Assembly: GCF_001541345.2 (NCBI RefSeq)
Contig: NZ_LMVL02000003.1
Coordinates: 1 to 64,000, forward strand
Source: Gillisella vitis
GTDB taxonomy: Bacteria > Pseudomonadota > Alphaproteobacteria > Rhizobiales > Rhizobiaceae
Length of the DNA: 64,000 nt
Direction: 5' to 3'
Shown: positions 52,693-61,824 of the stretch, piece by piece
Numbering within the stretch: the stretch's first letter is position 1
Layout: each line of letters starts with the position of its first letter
Translations under genes and position numbers: made by a program
Notes under the pieces: generated by a model
The model's input: only the letters and a program-made list of their open reading frames with translations
What the model was told of the DNA's origin: nothing
Databases searched by the model: none

Positions 52693-52896
52693 TTATCGCA
52701 AAATCCGGCCCGAGCCCCAGGTCAGGACAAGGCCGAACAGGGCCAGCAAGCCGCCCCAGATGATCCAGGGGCTTTGGTTGATCATGAAGCTGGATTGCGG
52801 GTAGGGGAAAATCCCGGCGCCCTGCGCCATCCACAGAATGCCCATGGCAATGGCCAGCACGCCGACAATTGTTAAAGCCCAACGCACGACAATCAT
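52693..52896 (-). CDS. small two-pass membrane protein at the end of the RND operon
   Basis: 67-aa protein with two hydrophobic segments (about residues 4-26 and 42-60) separated by a short loop with FPYPQSSFMINQSPW. GGGAG lies about 7 nt before ATG, and the gene begins 14 bp after the pump gene stop, upstream of the shared terminator. Unrecognised; possibly an accessory or unrelated small membrane protein carried in the same transcript. Confidence 0.65.
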   Translation of the reverse strand: MIVVRWALTIVGVLAIAMGILWMAQGAGIFPYPQSSFMINQSPWIIWGGLLALFGLVLTWGSGRILR

Positions 52897-52910
52897 TTGA
52901 CTTGCTCCCG

Positions 52911-55900
52911 CTATTCAGCCGCCATGGCTGGTTTGGATGGCCCATCTTCGCTGTTTGCCGCATGGTGACCCTTGTCGCGGCGAACGAGCCGGGTCAGGAA
53001 TTTGCCGAAACGGTCCATTTCCACGAAGATGACAGGTGTGATGAACAGTGTGAGCAATTGTGAGACGATCAGGCCGCCGACAACGGCGATCCCGAGCGGC
53101 TGACGCAGTTCGGAACTGGCGCCATGGCCAAGCGCAATGGGCAGTGCTCCGAGAAGGGCGCAGAAAGTGGTCATCATGATTGGCCGGAAACGCCGCACAC
53201 AGGCCTCGTGAATGGCCTTTGCCGGTGTCTCGCCATGCTCGCGGATCAATTCCACCGCCACGTCGATCATCATGATCGCGTTTTTCTTGACGATGCCGAT
53301 CAGCATCAGCAGCCCGATCAGAGCGATGACCGACATGTCGAAATTTAGCAGTTTCAAGGCCAGAAGCGCCCCGAAAGCCGCCGCCGGCAGGCCGGAGAGA
53401 ATGGTGAGCGGATGGATGAAGCTCTCATACAACACGCCCAGCACCACATAGATCGTCAGCACGGCGGCCAGGATCAGCAGACCGGTATTGCTTTGCGACT
53501 GCTGGAAAATCGCCGCCGTACCGCCATAGGAGGTGAAGACGTCGTTGGGCATACCGATTTCGGTCTTGATCTGATCGATCCGGGCGGTGGCGTCGCTCAG
53601 CGATATGCCGTCAGGCAGGTTGAACGACACCGTGGTCGAAACCAACTGGCCGGTCTGGTTGACGGTGACCGGCGCAGTATGACGCTTGACGGTGGCGAAG
53701 TTCGACAAAGGCACCAGCGTTCCCGTGGACGACGAACGCACCAGAATATCACGCAGGAACTCGTCGTCCCATGGCTTGTTCCGGTCGAACTCGACGATGA
53801 CATCGTAGCTGTCGCCGGTCGACTGGATCTGGGCAGCATTATAACCGCTGAACGCCATTTCCAGGGTCTTTCGAAGCTGGTCGTTGGTAATGCCGAAAGC
53901 AGCGGCCTTGCCATTGTCGATGTTGATATCGGCGGCAATGGCATTGTTCTGCGCATCGCTGGTCACATCGGTAAACAACGGGTCCTGGCGCATTGCGGCC
54001 TGCATTTTCGACGACCATTCGTCGGTTGCCGTCGTGCTCAGCGCCTGGACGACCAACTGATACTGGCTGGCGGTGCTGCGGCCACCGAAGCGCAGATTCT
54101 GCTGTGGGGTGATATAGCTGCGGATGCCGGCGATCTTGGACAGCTTCTGCCGCATCTCATTGAGGGTTTGAGCGAGAGGCGGACGGTTGTCCTTCGGTTT
54201 CAGCTGCACGAAGATCGTGCCGTTGTTGAGCGGGCTGCGGCTTGAGCCACCGACGATGGAGGTGACATGATCGACAGCCGGATTGGTCTTCAACTCTTCG
54301 GCGACCTTTGACTGAAGATCGCGCATGGCCGCGTAGGAAATATCCTCACGCGCCTGGGTGCTGACCGTCAACCGGCCGATATCTTCCTGCGGGAAGAAGC
54401 TGGATGGCAGCGTGTGGAACAGCCAGCCGGAGCCTGCGATGGAGGCGACAAACACCATCATCACCACAAAACGGTGGCTGAGACACCAGCGGACAGACTT
54501 GTCATAGCCGCTCTGCGTCTTGGCAAAACCGGCGTCGAACCAGCGTACGATCAGCGGTGGGCGGCTGCTGTGAGAGGAAATGCGCGCTGCCAGCATGGGT
54601 GTAACCGTCAGGGACACCAAGGCGGAAGACAGGATCGCCATGGTGACGACCATGCCAAACTCATTGAACAGGCGTCCGACGACACCGCCCATCAACAGGA
54701 TGGGAATGAACACCGCCACCAGTGAAATCGACATGGAAATAATCGTGTAGCTGACCTCACCGGCGCCTTTCAGGGCCGCCTGCATCGGCGGCATGCCTTC
54801 TTCGACATGGCGCAGGATATTTTCCAGCATGACGATGGCGTCATCCACCACCAGACCCACCGCCAGCGTCAGGCCGAGCAATGAGATATTGTCGATACTG
54901 TAGCCAAGCACATACATGCCGCCAAAGGTGGCAATCAGCGATAGCGGCACGGCAAGACCGGGAATGAGGGTCGCGGTCAGATGGCCGGTGAACAGATAGA
55001 TGACCAGGATGACAAGGGCGATGGTGAGGAACAGCGTGAACTGAACGTCATGGATCGCCTCGCGGATCGCGGTCGATGAATCGTTCATCACATTGATCTT
55101 CAAGGAGGGAGGCAGCTGCTTTTGCAGGGCAGGCAGCTTGGCCAACACCTCATCGACCACCTCGACCGTATTGGCGTCCGGCTGGCGCTGGATGGCGAGG
55201 ATGATCGCCTGCTTCCCATCGAACCAACTGCCCGCGTCGAGATTATCGACACTGTCGCGCACATTGGCGACATCGGAAAGGTGGATTGGCGCGCCATTGC
55301 TGGTGGTGGAGATTACCAGCGACTTGAATTCCTCGGCATTGGTGCGCTGGGTATTGGCATTGATGGTGAGCGACTGATTTGCCATCTGCAAGGTGCCGAT
55401 TGGCACCTGGCTATTGGCCCCGGAAATCGCCGAGGTCAGCGTGTCGACGCCAAGCCCGCGCGCTTGCAGCTTGGCGGGATCGACGCCGATCCGCACCGCG
55501 TAGGTCTGGGAACCATAGATGCTGACCTGCGCCACGCCGTTCAGCGTCGACAGCAGCGGGGAAATGATATTTTCGGCAATCGAATCCACCTGGCTGCGCG
55601 GCATCTCATCGCTGTTGATGGCCAGGAGCAGCACTGGCGAATCGGCTGGATTGGTCTTGCGGTAGCTCGGGTCAGACGTCATGTTGCTGGGCAATTGACG
55701 GCTGGCGCGGGAAATTGCCGCCTGAACGTCAGCGGCAGCGGCATCGATATCACGGTTCAGGTCGAACTGGAGAACGACGGAGGAATTGCCCAACGAGTTG
55801 GTTGCGCTGATTTCGCTGATTCCTGGTATGGTTTCGAACTGTTTGATCAACGGGGTGGAAACGGACGTCGCCATCGTTTCCGGCGAGGCGCCTGACAGGG

Positions 55901-56045
55901 TCGCCGTCACGTTGATGGTTGGAAAATCCACCTTGGGCAGAGCGGCCACCGGCAGAAGCCGATAACCGGCCAATCCGGCCAGAACCAGGCCGATGGCAAG
56001 CAGAATGGTGGCAACAGGCCGATTGATGCAAAAAGCAGGGATCAT
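52911..56045 (-). CDS. RND efflux pump, inner-membrane permease (MdtB/MdtC-like)
   Basis: 1044-aa proton-driven drug pump. The duplicated RND plan is visible: first membrane helix at about 10-30, large periplasmic loops, and the TM4 region LGLTLAVGLVVDDAIVMLENILRHVEEG (about 393-420), with the proton-relay aspartates in VDDAIV. The second half repeats it with LIGIVKKNAIMMIDVAVELIREHG. Strong MdtB/C features such as the Pro-rich start FCINRPVATILLAIGLVL. It overlaps the fusion protein gene by 4 bp. No outer-membrane channel gene or regulator is nearby. Substrates cannot be predicted. Confidence 0.93.
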   Translation of the reverse strand: MIPAFCINRPVATILLAIGLVLAGLAGYRLLPVAALPKVDFPTINVTATLSGASPETMATSVSTPLIKQFETIPGISEISATNSLGNSSVVLQFDLNRDIDAAAADVQAAISRASRQLPSNMTSDPSYRKTNPADSPVLLLAINSDEMPRSQVDSIAENIISPLLSTLNGVAQVSIYGSQTYAVRIGVDPAKLQARGLGVDTLTSAISGANSQVPIGTLQMANQSLTINANTQRTNAEEFKSLVISTTSNGAPIHLSDVANVRDSVDNLDAGSWFDGKQAIILAIQRQPDANTVEVVDEVLAKLPALQKQLPPSLKINVMNDSSTAIREAIHDVQFTLFLTIALVILVIYLFTGHLTATLIPGLAVPLSLIATFGGMYVLGYSIDNISLLGLTLAVGLVVDDAIVMLENILRHVEEGMPPMQAALKGAGEVSYTIISMSISLVAVFIPILLMGGVVGRLFNEFGMVVTMAILSSALVSLTVTPMLAARISSHSSRPPLIVRWFDAGFAKTQSGYDKSVRWCLSHRFVVMMVFVASIAGSGWLFHTLPSSFFPQEDIGRLTVSTQAREDISYAAMRDLQSKVAEELKTNPAVDHVTSIVGGSSRSPLNNGTIFVQLKPKDNRPPLAQTLNEMRQKLSKIAGIRSYITPQQNLRFGGRSTASQYQLVVQALSTTATDEWSSKMQAAMRQDPLFTDVTSDAQNNAIAADINIDNGKAAAFGITNDQLRKTLEMAFSGYNAAQIQSTGDSYDVIVEFDRNKPWDDEFLRDILVRSSSTGTLVPLSNFATVKRHTAPVTVNQTGQLVSTTVSFNLPDGISLSDATARIDQIKTEIGMPNDVFTSYGGTAAIFQQSQSNTGLLILAAVLTIYVVLGVLYESFIHPLTILSGLPAAAFGALLALKLLNFDMSVIALIGLLMLIGIVKKNAIMMIDVAVELIREHGETPAKAIHEACVRRFRPIMMTTFCALLGALPIALGHGASSELRQPLGIAVVGGLIVSQLLTLFITPVIFVEMDRFGKFLTRLVRRDKGHHAANSEDGPSKPAMAAE

Positions 56046-57325
56046 CGGGTGATATCCTTCGGCTCGTTTTCAGCCACTTTCTGGCCGGCAAACTGTTCCA
56101 GAACAGTCTGGCCATCGGCAAGCTGCACCTGGCCTTCAACCACGACGTGATCGCCTTCCTTAAGACCCGAGGCAATCGCCGTCATATCGCCATTGGCGCG
56201 CAGGACGGAAACCTTGGTTGCCTTGACCTTGCTGTCGCTGTTGACCGTATAGACGAAGAAGCCTTCAGCGCCGGGGCGAACCGCAACGGTCGGTACGAGG
56301 ATGTTGCGGTCTTCGGTCTGGAAGCGAACGGTGACATTGGCGCTCTGACCGGGCCAAAGAACGCCCTTGTCGTTTTGAAACTCTGCTTTGACGAGAATAG
56401 TCCCCGAGGAGGTGTCCACGCTATTGTCGAAGAAGGACAGCTTGCCTTGAACCGGTATGCCGCCGGTCGATGCGGGATCGACATCGACAACCACATCCTT
56501 GCCGGCAAACGCCTGATGCAATTGCGGCAGGTAGCGTTCCGGCATCTGGAATTTCACATAGATCGGATTGTAGCGGGTGATGCTGACGATGGCGGTTCCG
56601 GCGCTGACATAGGCGCCGATGCTGAGCTGGATACTTCCGAGCCGGCCATCGAAGGGCGCCCGGATTTTCATGTGCTCCAGGTCGACCATATCGGAGGCCA
56701 GCGTGGCCTTATCGGCGTCAACCTTGGCGGCAGCCGAATCCCGCGATGCCTTGGCCTGCTCGTAGGCCTGCTGTGATTGCGCATTCTGCTTGAGCAAGCT
56801 TTCTGCACGCGTCAAGGCAGCCTCGTATTCGGCCAGGCTGGCCTGGTCGGAAACGATATTGGCCTGGTCCTTGTCCACAGTCGCTTTTGCGATCCGGTCA
56901 TCCAGCCGGGCAATCAGATCTCCAGCCTTTACTTCCTGTCCGTCCTTGGCGATCACGTCCTGAAGCAAACCGCTCTTGAGGGCTGCCAGTGTCGTGGTAT
57001 CCTCCGCTTCGGCCCAGCCAGTTGCCGTAGCATCCATTGGCAGATTGCCCATGCTGACCGCAACGGTCTTGACCGATGCTGGCCCGCCATTGCGCCGGCC
57101 GCCACTTTTTCCGCTCCCTTGGCCTGCCGGTTTACCGGCTTCCTGCCCTGACGATTGCCCATTGGTCTGGGCCGTTGCCTGTTCGGTACCTGGTTTGTGG
57201 CCCGCCGTCTGGCTGGCTTGGCTCAGAAACGGAACCTTGTCGAGATAAGGAATATGGTCGCGATATATCCACCCGCCGACGGCAAGGATTGCGATGATGC
57301 TGGAGGCGGTCCAGAATTTTTTCAT
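56042..57325 (-). CDS. RND efflux membrane fusion protein (MdtA/HlyD-like)
   Basis: 427-aa periplasmic adaptor. One N-terminal membrane segment (about residues 5-22) then a Gly/Gln/Lys-rich low-complexity linker (about 40-85), then the lipoyl half (GLLQDVIAKDGQEVKAGDLIARLD), alpha-hairpin with DKDQANIVSDQASLAEYEAALTRAESLL, and the matching lipoyl half APFDGRLGSIQLSIGAYVSAGTAIVSI. The beta-barrel and C-terminal domains follow, ending KDITR. First gene of the operon; its stop overlaps the pump start (ATGA). Confidence 0.93.
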   Translation of the reverse strand: MKKFWTASSIIAILAVGGWIYRDHIPYLDKVPFLSQASQTAGHKPGTEQATAQTNGQSSGQEAGKPAGQGSGKSGGRRNGGPASVKTVAVSMGNLPMDATATGWAEAEDTTTLAALKSGLLQDVIAKDGQEVKAGDLIARLDDRIAKATVDKDQANIVSDQASLAEYEAALTRAESLLKQNAQSQQAYEQAKASRDSAAAKVDADKATLASDMVDLEHMKIRAPFDGRLGSIQLSIGAYVSAGTAIVSITRYNPIYVKFQMPERYLPQLHQAFAGKDVVVDVDPASTGGIPVQGKLSFFDNSVDTSSGTILVKAEFQNDKGVLWPGQSANVTVRFQTEDRNILVPTVAVRPGAEGFFVYTVNSDSKVKATKVSVLRANGDMTAIASGLKEGDHVVVEGQVQLADGQTVLEQFAGQKVAENEPKDITR

Positions 57326-57455
57326 GTGTCAGGGCCTGATGAAGCTTGAGCTGGTCGTTCATCCTATCATTATTGAATTAATGCACCGCGAAAATAACAG
57401 CGACGCACACTATCGATCAACTCGCAGTGAGTTATCCTTAAATTCTTGTAATAAA

Positions 57456-57499
57456 GTCGTATTTAGTGACAGTAGTATTGGTTCGTCACTAAATACGAC
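57456..57499. promoter_or_regulatory. 15-bp perfect inverted repeat upstream of the RND operon
   Basis: GTCGTATTTAGTGAC (57456-57470) and GTCACTAAATACGAC (57485-57499) are perfect complements with a 14-nt spacer. It lies 131-174 bases upstream of the fusion protein start, and just after the stop of the SDR gene, both on the minus strand. It may be a regulator-binding dyad for the pump or a terminator for the SDR gene; the following TTTATTAC on the minus strand is only weakly U-rich. Confidence 0.6.
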
Positions 57500-57516
57500 G
57501 ATTTCGGCTGTTGTGT

Positions 57517-58302
57517 TCAAAGAGATTTGGCGGCGCCGCCATCGACCCGCAGCATCGTGCCGGTGATGTATGCGGCAGGGACGGAGCAGAGAAAAGCACC
57601 TGCGGCGGCAAATTCTTCCACCTTGCCAAGCCGTCCTATGGGGATAGTTTTGATCGAGCTCTCGCGAACTTCTTCCAGTGTTTTACCTTGGCGTTTGGCA
57701 TTGGCACCGTCCAGCTCGTCGATCCGGTCGGTGTGAATTCTTCCGGGCAGGAGAAGATTGGTGGTGATGCCGAAGGAGGCAATTTCGGAAGACAGCGTCT
57801 TGTTCCAGCCGACCAACGCGCCGCGCAACGTATTGGACAGTGCCAGATTGGCAATCGGCTCAATAACGCCAGACGAAGCAACGGTGAGAATGCGCCCGAA
57901 GCCCTGCGCCTTCATCTGGGGAACCAGAGCGTTGGTCAGCGTAATGATCCGCACCACCATGGACTGAAAGAAGGTGTGGAGCTTTTCATCGTCCATGTCT
58001 TCCACCGTGCCCGGGGTCGGCCCGCCCGTATTGTTGACGAGGATATCGATGCCGCCAAGTTTTGCGGCGATGGCTTCAACGAGCGTGGCGACGAAATCAG
58101 TATCCGAGAGATCCGCCACCACATAATCCGCTTTGCCACCAGCTTTGACGATGGCAGCGCAATTGGCCTCAAGCTTGTCTTTTGTGCGTCCGCAGATCAG
58201 CACATGCGCGCCTTCGGCGGCCAGTGCATTGGCGATGCCTTGCCCAAGTCCGCGGGATGCGGCGAGAACAACCGCCCGCTTGCCGGAAATGCCGAGATCC
58301 AT
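57517..58302 (-). CDS. short-chain dehydrogenase/reductase
   Basis: 261-aa classical-type SDR oxidoreductase of the cytoplasm using NAD(P)H. The cofactor motif is VVLAASRGLGQGIA (about residues 10-23; TGxxxGxG variant with ASRGLG). VNNTGGPTPG corresponds to NNAG. The catalytic serine lies in TVASSGVIEPI (about 137), and the usual YxxxK is replaced at that place by LSNTLRGALVGWNK, so the typical Tyr/Lys pair is not evident. AAGGAA is 6 nt before ATG 58302; the frame is open to 58377 without family support. Related to the group annotated as 3-oxoacyl-ACP reductase-like; substrate unknown. Confidence 0.87.
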   Translation of the reverse strand: MDLGISGKRAVVLAASRGLGQGIANALAAEGAHVLICGRTKDKLEANCAAIVKAGGKADYVVADLSDTDFVATLVEAIAAKLGGIDILVNNTGGPTPGTVEDMDDEKLHTFFQSMVVRIITLTNALVPQMKAQGFGRILTVASSGVIEPIANLALSNTLRGALVGWNKTLSSEIASFGITTNLLLPGRIHTDRIDELDGANAKRQGKTLEEVRESSIKTIPIGRLGKVEEFAAAGAFLCSVPAAYITGTMLRVDGGAAKSL

Positions 58303-58584
58303 TGTGAATTCCTTTTTGTGAATGAAGATGCGATTTTCACGCGAACCTAACAAGGAGGGCTGCAAAATCAAAGGCACAGAAAGCGATAAGGTCAGATGCC
58401 CAGTGCATCATGCATTTCCTGACGTCACAGTAATTGACGTGTACGTAAACGGAAGATATTCTTGAGCCTCATAGCACCTCGCAGGGATTTCACGCCTTGC
58501 CCTGTCGCAACCTGGCTCGACAAGCCCGGTTTGATTTGACAAGGAAGAGGTCCATATGGGGAAAAAGCCGAGCGGAGAAAAACG

Positions 58585-60246
58585 ATGAGCGAACAAGAGC
58601 TGCCCGAGCGCGAGAGCATGGAATTCGACGTGGTGATTGTCGGTGCGGGGCCTGCGGGTCTTTCGGCTGCCATTCGCCTTAAACAGGTCAATCCCGATCT
58701 GACGGTTGTTGTGCTGGAAAAGGGTGCGGAAGTCGGCGCCCATATCCTCTCCGGGGCCGTGGTCGATCCGGTTGGAGTCGATAAGCTTCTTCCCGATTGG
58801 CGCAAGGAAGCCGATCATCCGTTCAAGACCGAAGTCACCGCCGATCATTTCCTGTTTCTCGGTCCCGCAGGCTCTATACGCCTGCCAAACGCGCTGATGC
58901 CGCCGCTGATGAACAATCACGGCAATTACATCGTCTCGCTTGGTAATGTCTGTCGCTGGCTCGCGGGCCATGCCGAGGCGCTCGGCGTCGAGATCTATCC
59001 GGGCTTTGCCGCCACCGAACTGCTTTATAATGAGGCTGGTGCGGTGATTGGTGTTGCCACAGGCGATATGGGGATCGAAAAGAACGGCGAACCCGGATCC
59101 AGTTACACGCGCGGCATGGAATTGCTGGGCAAATATGTGCTGATCGGCGAAGGGGTTCGGGGCTCGCTTGCTAAGCAGTTGATCGCCAAGTTTGATCTGT
59201 CACGCGATAGCGATGTGCAGAAGTTCGGCCTTGGCATCAAGGAACTGTGGCAGGTCAAGCCTGAGCACCATAAGCCCGGTCTGGTGCAGCACTCGTTCGG
59301 CTGGCCACTGGACATGAAAACCGGTGGCGGCTCTTTCCTCTATCATCTGGAGGACAATCTGGTCGCGGTCGGCTTCGTCGTGCATCTGAACTACAAGAAT
59401 CCCTATCTCTATCCGTTCGAGGAGTTCCAGCGCTTCAAGACCCATCCCGCCATCCGCAACACTTTTGAGGGCGCCAAGCGGATTTCCTATGGCGCACGGG
59501 CGATTACTGAAGGCGGCTATCAATCGGTGCCGAAATTGTCCTTCCCCGGTGGGGCGCTGCTGGGCTGTTCGGCGGGCATGGTCAATGTACCGCGCATCAA
59601 GGGTAGCCATAATGCTGTGCTGTCGGGGATGATGGCGGCGGAAAAGATTGCCGAGGCAATTGCCGCAGGTCGCGCCAATGATGAACCGGTCGAGATTGAA
59701 AACAGCTGGCGTGGCAGCGAAATCGGCACGGATTTGCGACGGGTGCGAAACGTCAAGCCACTGTGGTCGAAACTCGGCACGGTACTCGGCGTGGCGCTGG
59801 GCGGGCTGGATATGTGGACCAACCAGCTCCTCGGCTTTTCTGTCTTCGGCACGCTGAAACATGGCAAGACCGATGCTGAGAGCCTTGAACCGGCTGCACA
59901 GCATAAGAAGATCGACTACCCCAGGCCCGATGGTGTATTGACCTTCGACCGCCTGTCCTCGGTGTTCCTGTCGAACACCAATCACGAGGAAGACCAGCCG
60001 GTGCATCTGAAGGTCAAGGACATGGCCCTGCAGAAGAGCTCCGAGCTTGGCGTTTATGCCGGTCCGTCCAGCCGCTACTGTCCCGCCGGGGTTTATGAAT
60101 GGGTGGAGAAGGAGGGCGAGCCGAGCTTCGTCATCAATGCCCAGAACTGCGTCCACTGCAAGACCTGCGACATCAAGGACCCGAACCAGAACATCACCTG
60201 GGTGCCGCCACAAGGAAGCGAAGGACCGGTTTATCCAAACATGTAA
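58585..60246 (+). CDS. etfD: electron transfer flavoprotein-ubiquinone oxidoreductase
   Basis: 553-aa enzyme that passes electrons from ETF (fatty-acid and amino-acid dehydrogenases) to ubiquinone at the membrane. FAD-binding VIVGAGPAGLSAAIRLKQ is at about residues 14-31; GCSAGMVNVPRIKGSHNA is the typical second FAD segment. The C-terminus has the 4Fe-4S ligands CPAGVYEW and CVHCKTCDIKDPNQNITW. GGAGAAAAACG precedes the ATG. Full length. No etfAB genes nearby. Confidence 0.95.
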   Translation: MSEQELPERESMEFDVVIVGAGPAGLSAAIRLKQVNPDLTVVVLEKGAEVGAHILSGAVVDPVGVDKLLPDWRKEADHPFKTEVTADHFLFLGPAGSIRLPNALMPPLMNNHGNYIVSLGNVCRWLAGHAEALGVEIYPGFAATELLYNEAGAVIGVATGDMGIEKNGEPGSSYTRGMELLGKYVLIGEGVRGSLAKQLIAKFDLSRDSDVQKFGLGIKELWQVKPEHHKPGLVQHSFGWPLDMKTGGGSFLYHLEDNLVAVGFVVHLNYKNPYLYPFEEFQRFKTHPAIRNTFEGAKRISYGARAITEGGYQSVPKLSFPGGALLGCSAGMVNVPRIKGSHNAVLSGMMAAEKIAEAIAAGRANDEPVEIENSWRGSEIGTDLRRVRNVKPLWSKLGTVLGVALGGLDMWTNQLLGFSVFGTLKHGKTDAESLEPAAQHKKIDYPRPDGVLTFDRLSSVFLSNTNHEEDQPVHLKVKDMALQKSSELGVYAGPSSRYCPAGVYEWVEKEGEPSFVINAQNCVHCKTCDIKDPNQNITWVPPQGSEGPVYPNM

Positions 60247-60370
60247 TGTTTGGTGGGGCAGTCTGCGCGTCCGTGATATCCTGATCAGGCCGTTGGTTGG
60301 ATATTTTTTTCAACCGTACCGGTTTGCACTTGAAATGACTTGCGAAAGCTGGTGATCGTCTATACGAAAC

Positions 60371-60401
60371 GTCAATAGGTCAGCAATATTGACCTATTGA
60401 C
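60371..60401. promoter_or_regulatory. 12-bp perfect inverted repeat just upstream of ilvE
   Basis: GTCAATAGGTCA (60371-60382) and TGACCTATTGAC (60390-60401) are exact complements with a 7-nt spacer (GCAATAT). The dyad ends 22 bp before the ilvE start codon. It could be an operator over the promoter or a 5' leader hairpin near the ribosome binding site; it lacks a U tract, so a terminator is unlikely. Confidence 0.7.
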
Positions 60402-60423
60402 TGATTTGAGGAGATCACCTGTC

Positions 60424-61527
60424 ATGTCTGCCGCAACCGCAAAGCCGGAATTCATCGTCAAGCCGAATGCGAACCCCATGCCGGAAGCAGAGCGCCTTGA
60501 GGCGTTCCAGAGCCTGGGCTTTGGAACGCTGTTCAGCGACCATATGGCGGTGATCCAGTGGAATGTGGTGAAGGGCTGGCATTCGGCGGAGATTACCGCG
60601 CGCGGGCCATTTGCCATCGATCCGGCAGCCGCGGTGCTGCATTACGCCCAGGAAATTTTCGAGGGCATGAAGGCGTATCGGACGGCTGAAGGTCGTGTCG
60701 TGCTGTTTCGCCCGGACGAAAATGCCCGCCGTTTTAACGAGTCTGCACGGCGCATGGCGATGCCGGAAATTCCTGAGGAGCTGTTTCTCGAAGCCATTGA
60801 TAAACTGGTCAAGGCCGATGCGAAGTGGATTCCGGAGGGTGAGGGTAGCCTCTACCTGCGGCCTTTCATGTTCGCCAGCGAAGCGTTTCTGGGCGTGCGC
60901 CCGGCACGTGACTATATTTTCTGCGTCATCGCTTCGCCGGTTGGTCCCTATTTCAAGGGCGGCGCCAAGGCGGTGAAGATCTGGGTTTCGGAAAACTACA
61001 CCCGCGCCGCGCCCGGCGGCACCGGTGCCGCCAAATGCGGCGGCAATTATGCCGCAAGCCTGATTGCCCAGCAGGAAGCGGTCGAGCATGGCTGCGATCA
61101 GGTGGCCTTCCTGGATGCTGCCGAGCACAAGTGGCTGGAAGAACTGGGTGGCATGAACGTGTTTTTCGTTATGGACGATGGTTCGCTGGTGACGCCGCCT
61201 CTGGGGGGCACGATCCTGCCGGGGATTACCCGCAATTCATTGATCTCTCTCCTCAAAGACCAGGGCATGACAGTGCATGAACGCCCGTATTCCTTCGATG
61301 AGTGGCAGGCGGATGCCAAAAGTGGCAAGCTGAAGGAAGCCTTCGCTTGCGGCACGGCGGCTGTGGTGGCCGGCATCGGCGAAGTCAAATTCACCGACGG
61401 TGGCTTTGTGATCGGCAATGGCGAGACTGGTCCGACCACCCTGAAAATCCGCGAGCAACTGGTCAATATCCAGCGCGGCAAGAGCAACGATCCGCATGGA
61501 TGGGTGCGGCGGATCGAAGGCGTCTGA
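60424..61527 (+). CDS. ilvE: branched-chain amino acid aminotransferase
   Basis: 367-aa class IV PLP transaminase, last step in Leu/Ile/Val synthesis and first in breakdown. The PLP lysine is in GTGAAKCGGNYAAS (about residue 206), and YAQEIFEGMKAYRTAEG, LYLRPFMFASE, and LGGMNVFFVMDDGSLVTPPLGG are the usual conserved blocks. ATG 60424 is chosen because GGAGATCACCTGTC precedes it; the frame is open to 60397. Flanked by a perfect dyad upstream and a terminator downstream, so transcribed on its own. Confidence 0.94.
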   Translation: MSAATAKPEFIVKPNANPMPEAERLEAFQSLGFGTLFSDHMAVIQWNVVKGWHSAEITARGPFAIDPAAAVLHYAQEIFEGMKAYRTAEGRVVLFRPDENARRFNESARRMAMPEIPEELFLEAIDKLVKADAKWIPEGEGSLYLRPFMFASEAFLGVRPARDYIFCVIASPVGPYFKGGAKAVKIWVSENYTRAAPGGTGAAKCGGNYAASLIAQQEAVEHGCDQVAFLDAAEHKWLEELGGMNVFFVMDDGSLVTPPLGGTILPGITRNSLISLLKDQGMTVHERPYSFDEWQADAKSGKLKEAFACGTAAVVAGIGEVKFTDGGFVIGNGETGPTTLKIREQLVNIQRGKSNDPHGWVRRIEGV

Positions 61528-61534
61528 TACAAAA

Positions 61535-61559
61535 GGCCGGGAGTGATCCCGGTCTTTTT
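61535..61559 (+). terminator. rho-independent terminator of ilvE
   Basis: GGCCGGGA (61535-61542) pairs with TCCCGGTC (61547-61554) with one G-T pair and loop GTGA, then five T (61555-61559). It begins 8 bp after the ilvE stop. Confidence 0.88.
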
Positions 61560-61731
61560 AATTATATTCTCAATAGTAAATATGATTTTCTTTTCTATGC
61601 TTTGGCATGATTTACTGCGTGACGTGTAATATAAATCGCTACGCATTCTACGGTTGTCTGTAGCTTTTCACATTTTGCGCATAATTTGTTTTTATGGTTT
61701 ACTTGGTTAGGTACGCAGGTTTCCCTTGCAA

Positions 61732-61806
61732 GCCAAACAAACTCACGCTTCCTTTGTTCTCGTTTGTCTTTCGGGAAAATCGCATTCACTTTTCCCCGAC
61801 AGACCT
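61732..61806. repeat. intergenic palindromic repeat, copy 2
   Basis: Second copy of the element at 52541-52616, in the same orientation: CGTTTGTC (61761-61768), GGGAAAA (61773-61779) and TTTTCCC (61790-61796) align with copy 1, as does the CAAACAAACTC flank. It ends about 19 bp before the cfa start, so it may lie in the cfa leader. Confidence 0.75.
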
Positions 61807-61824
61807 TAAAGGCTGTTGAAGATC

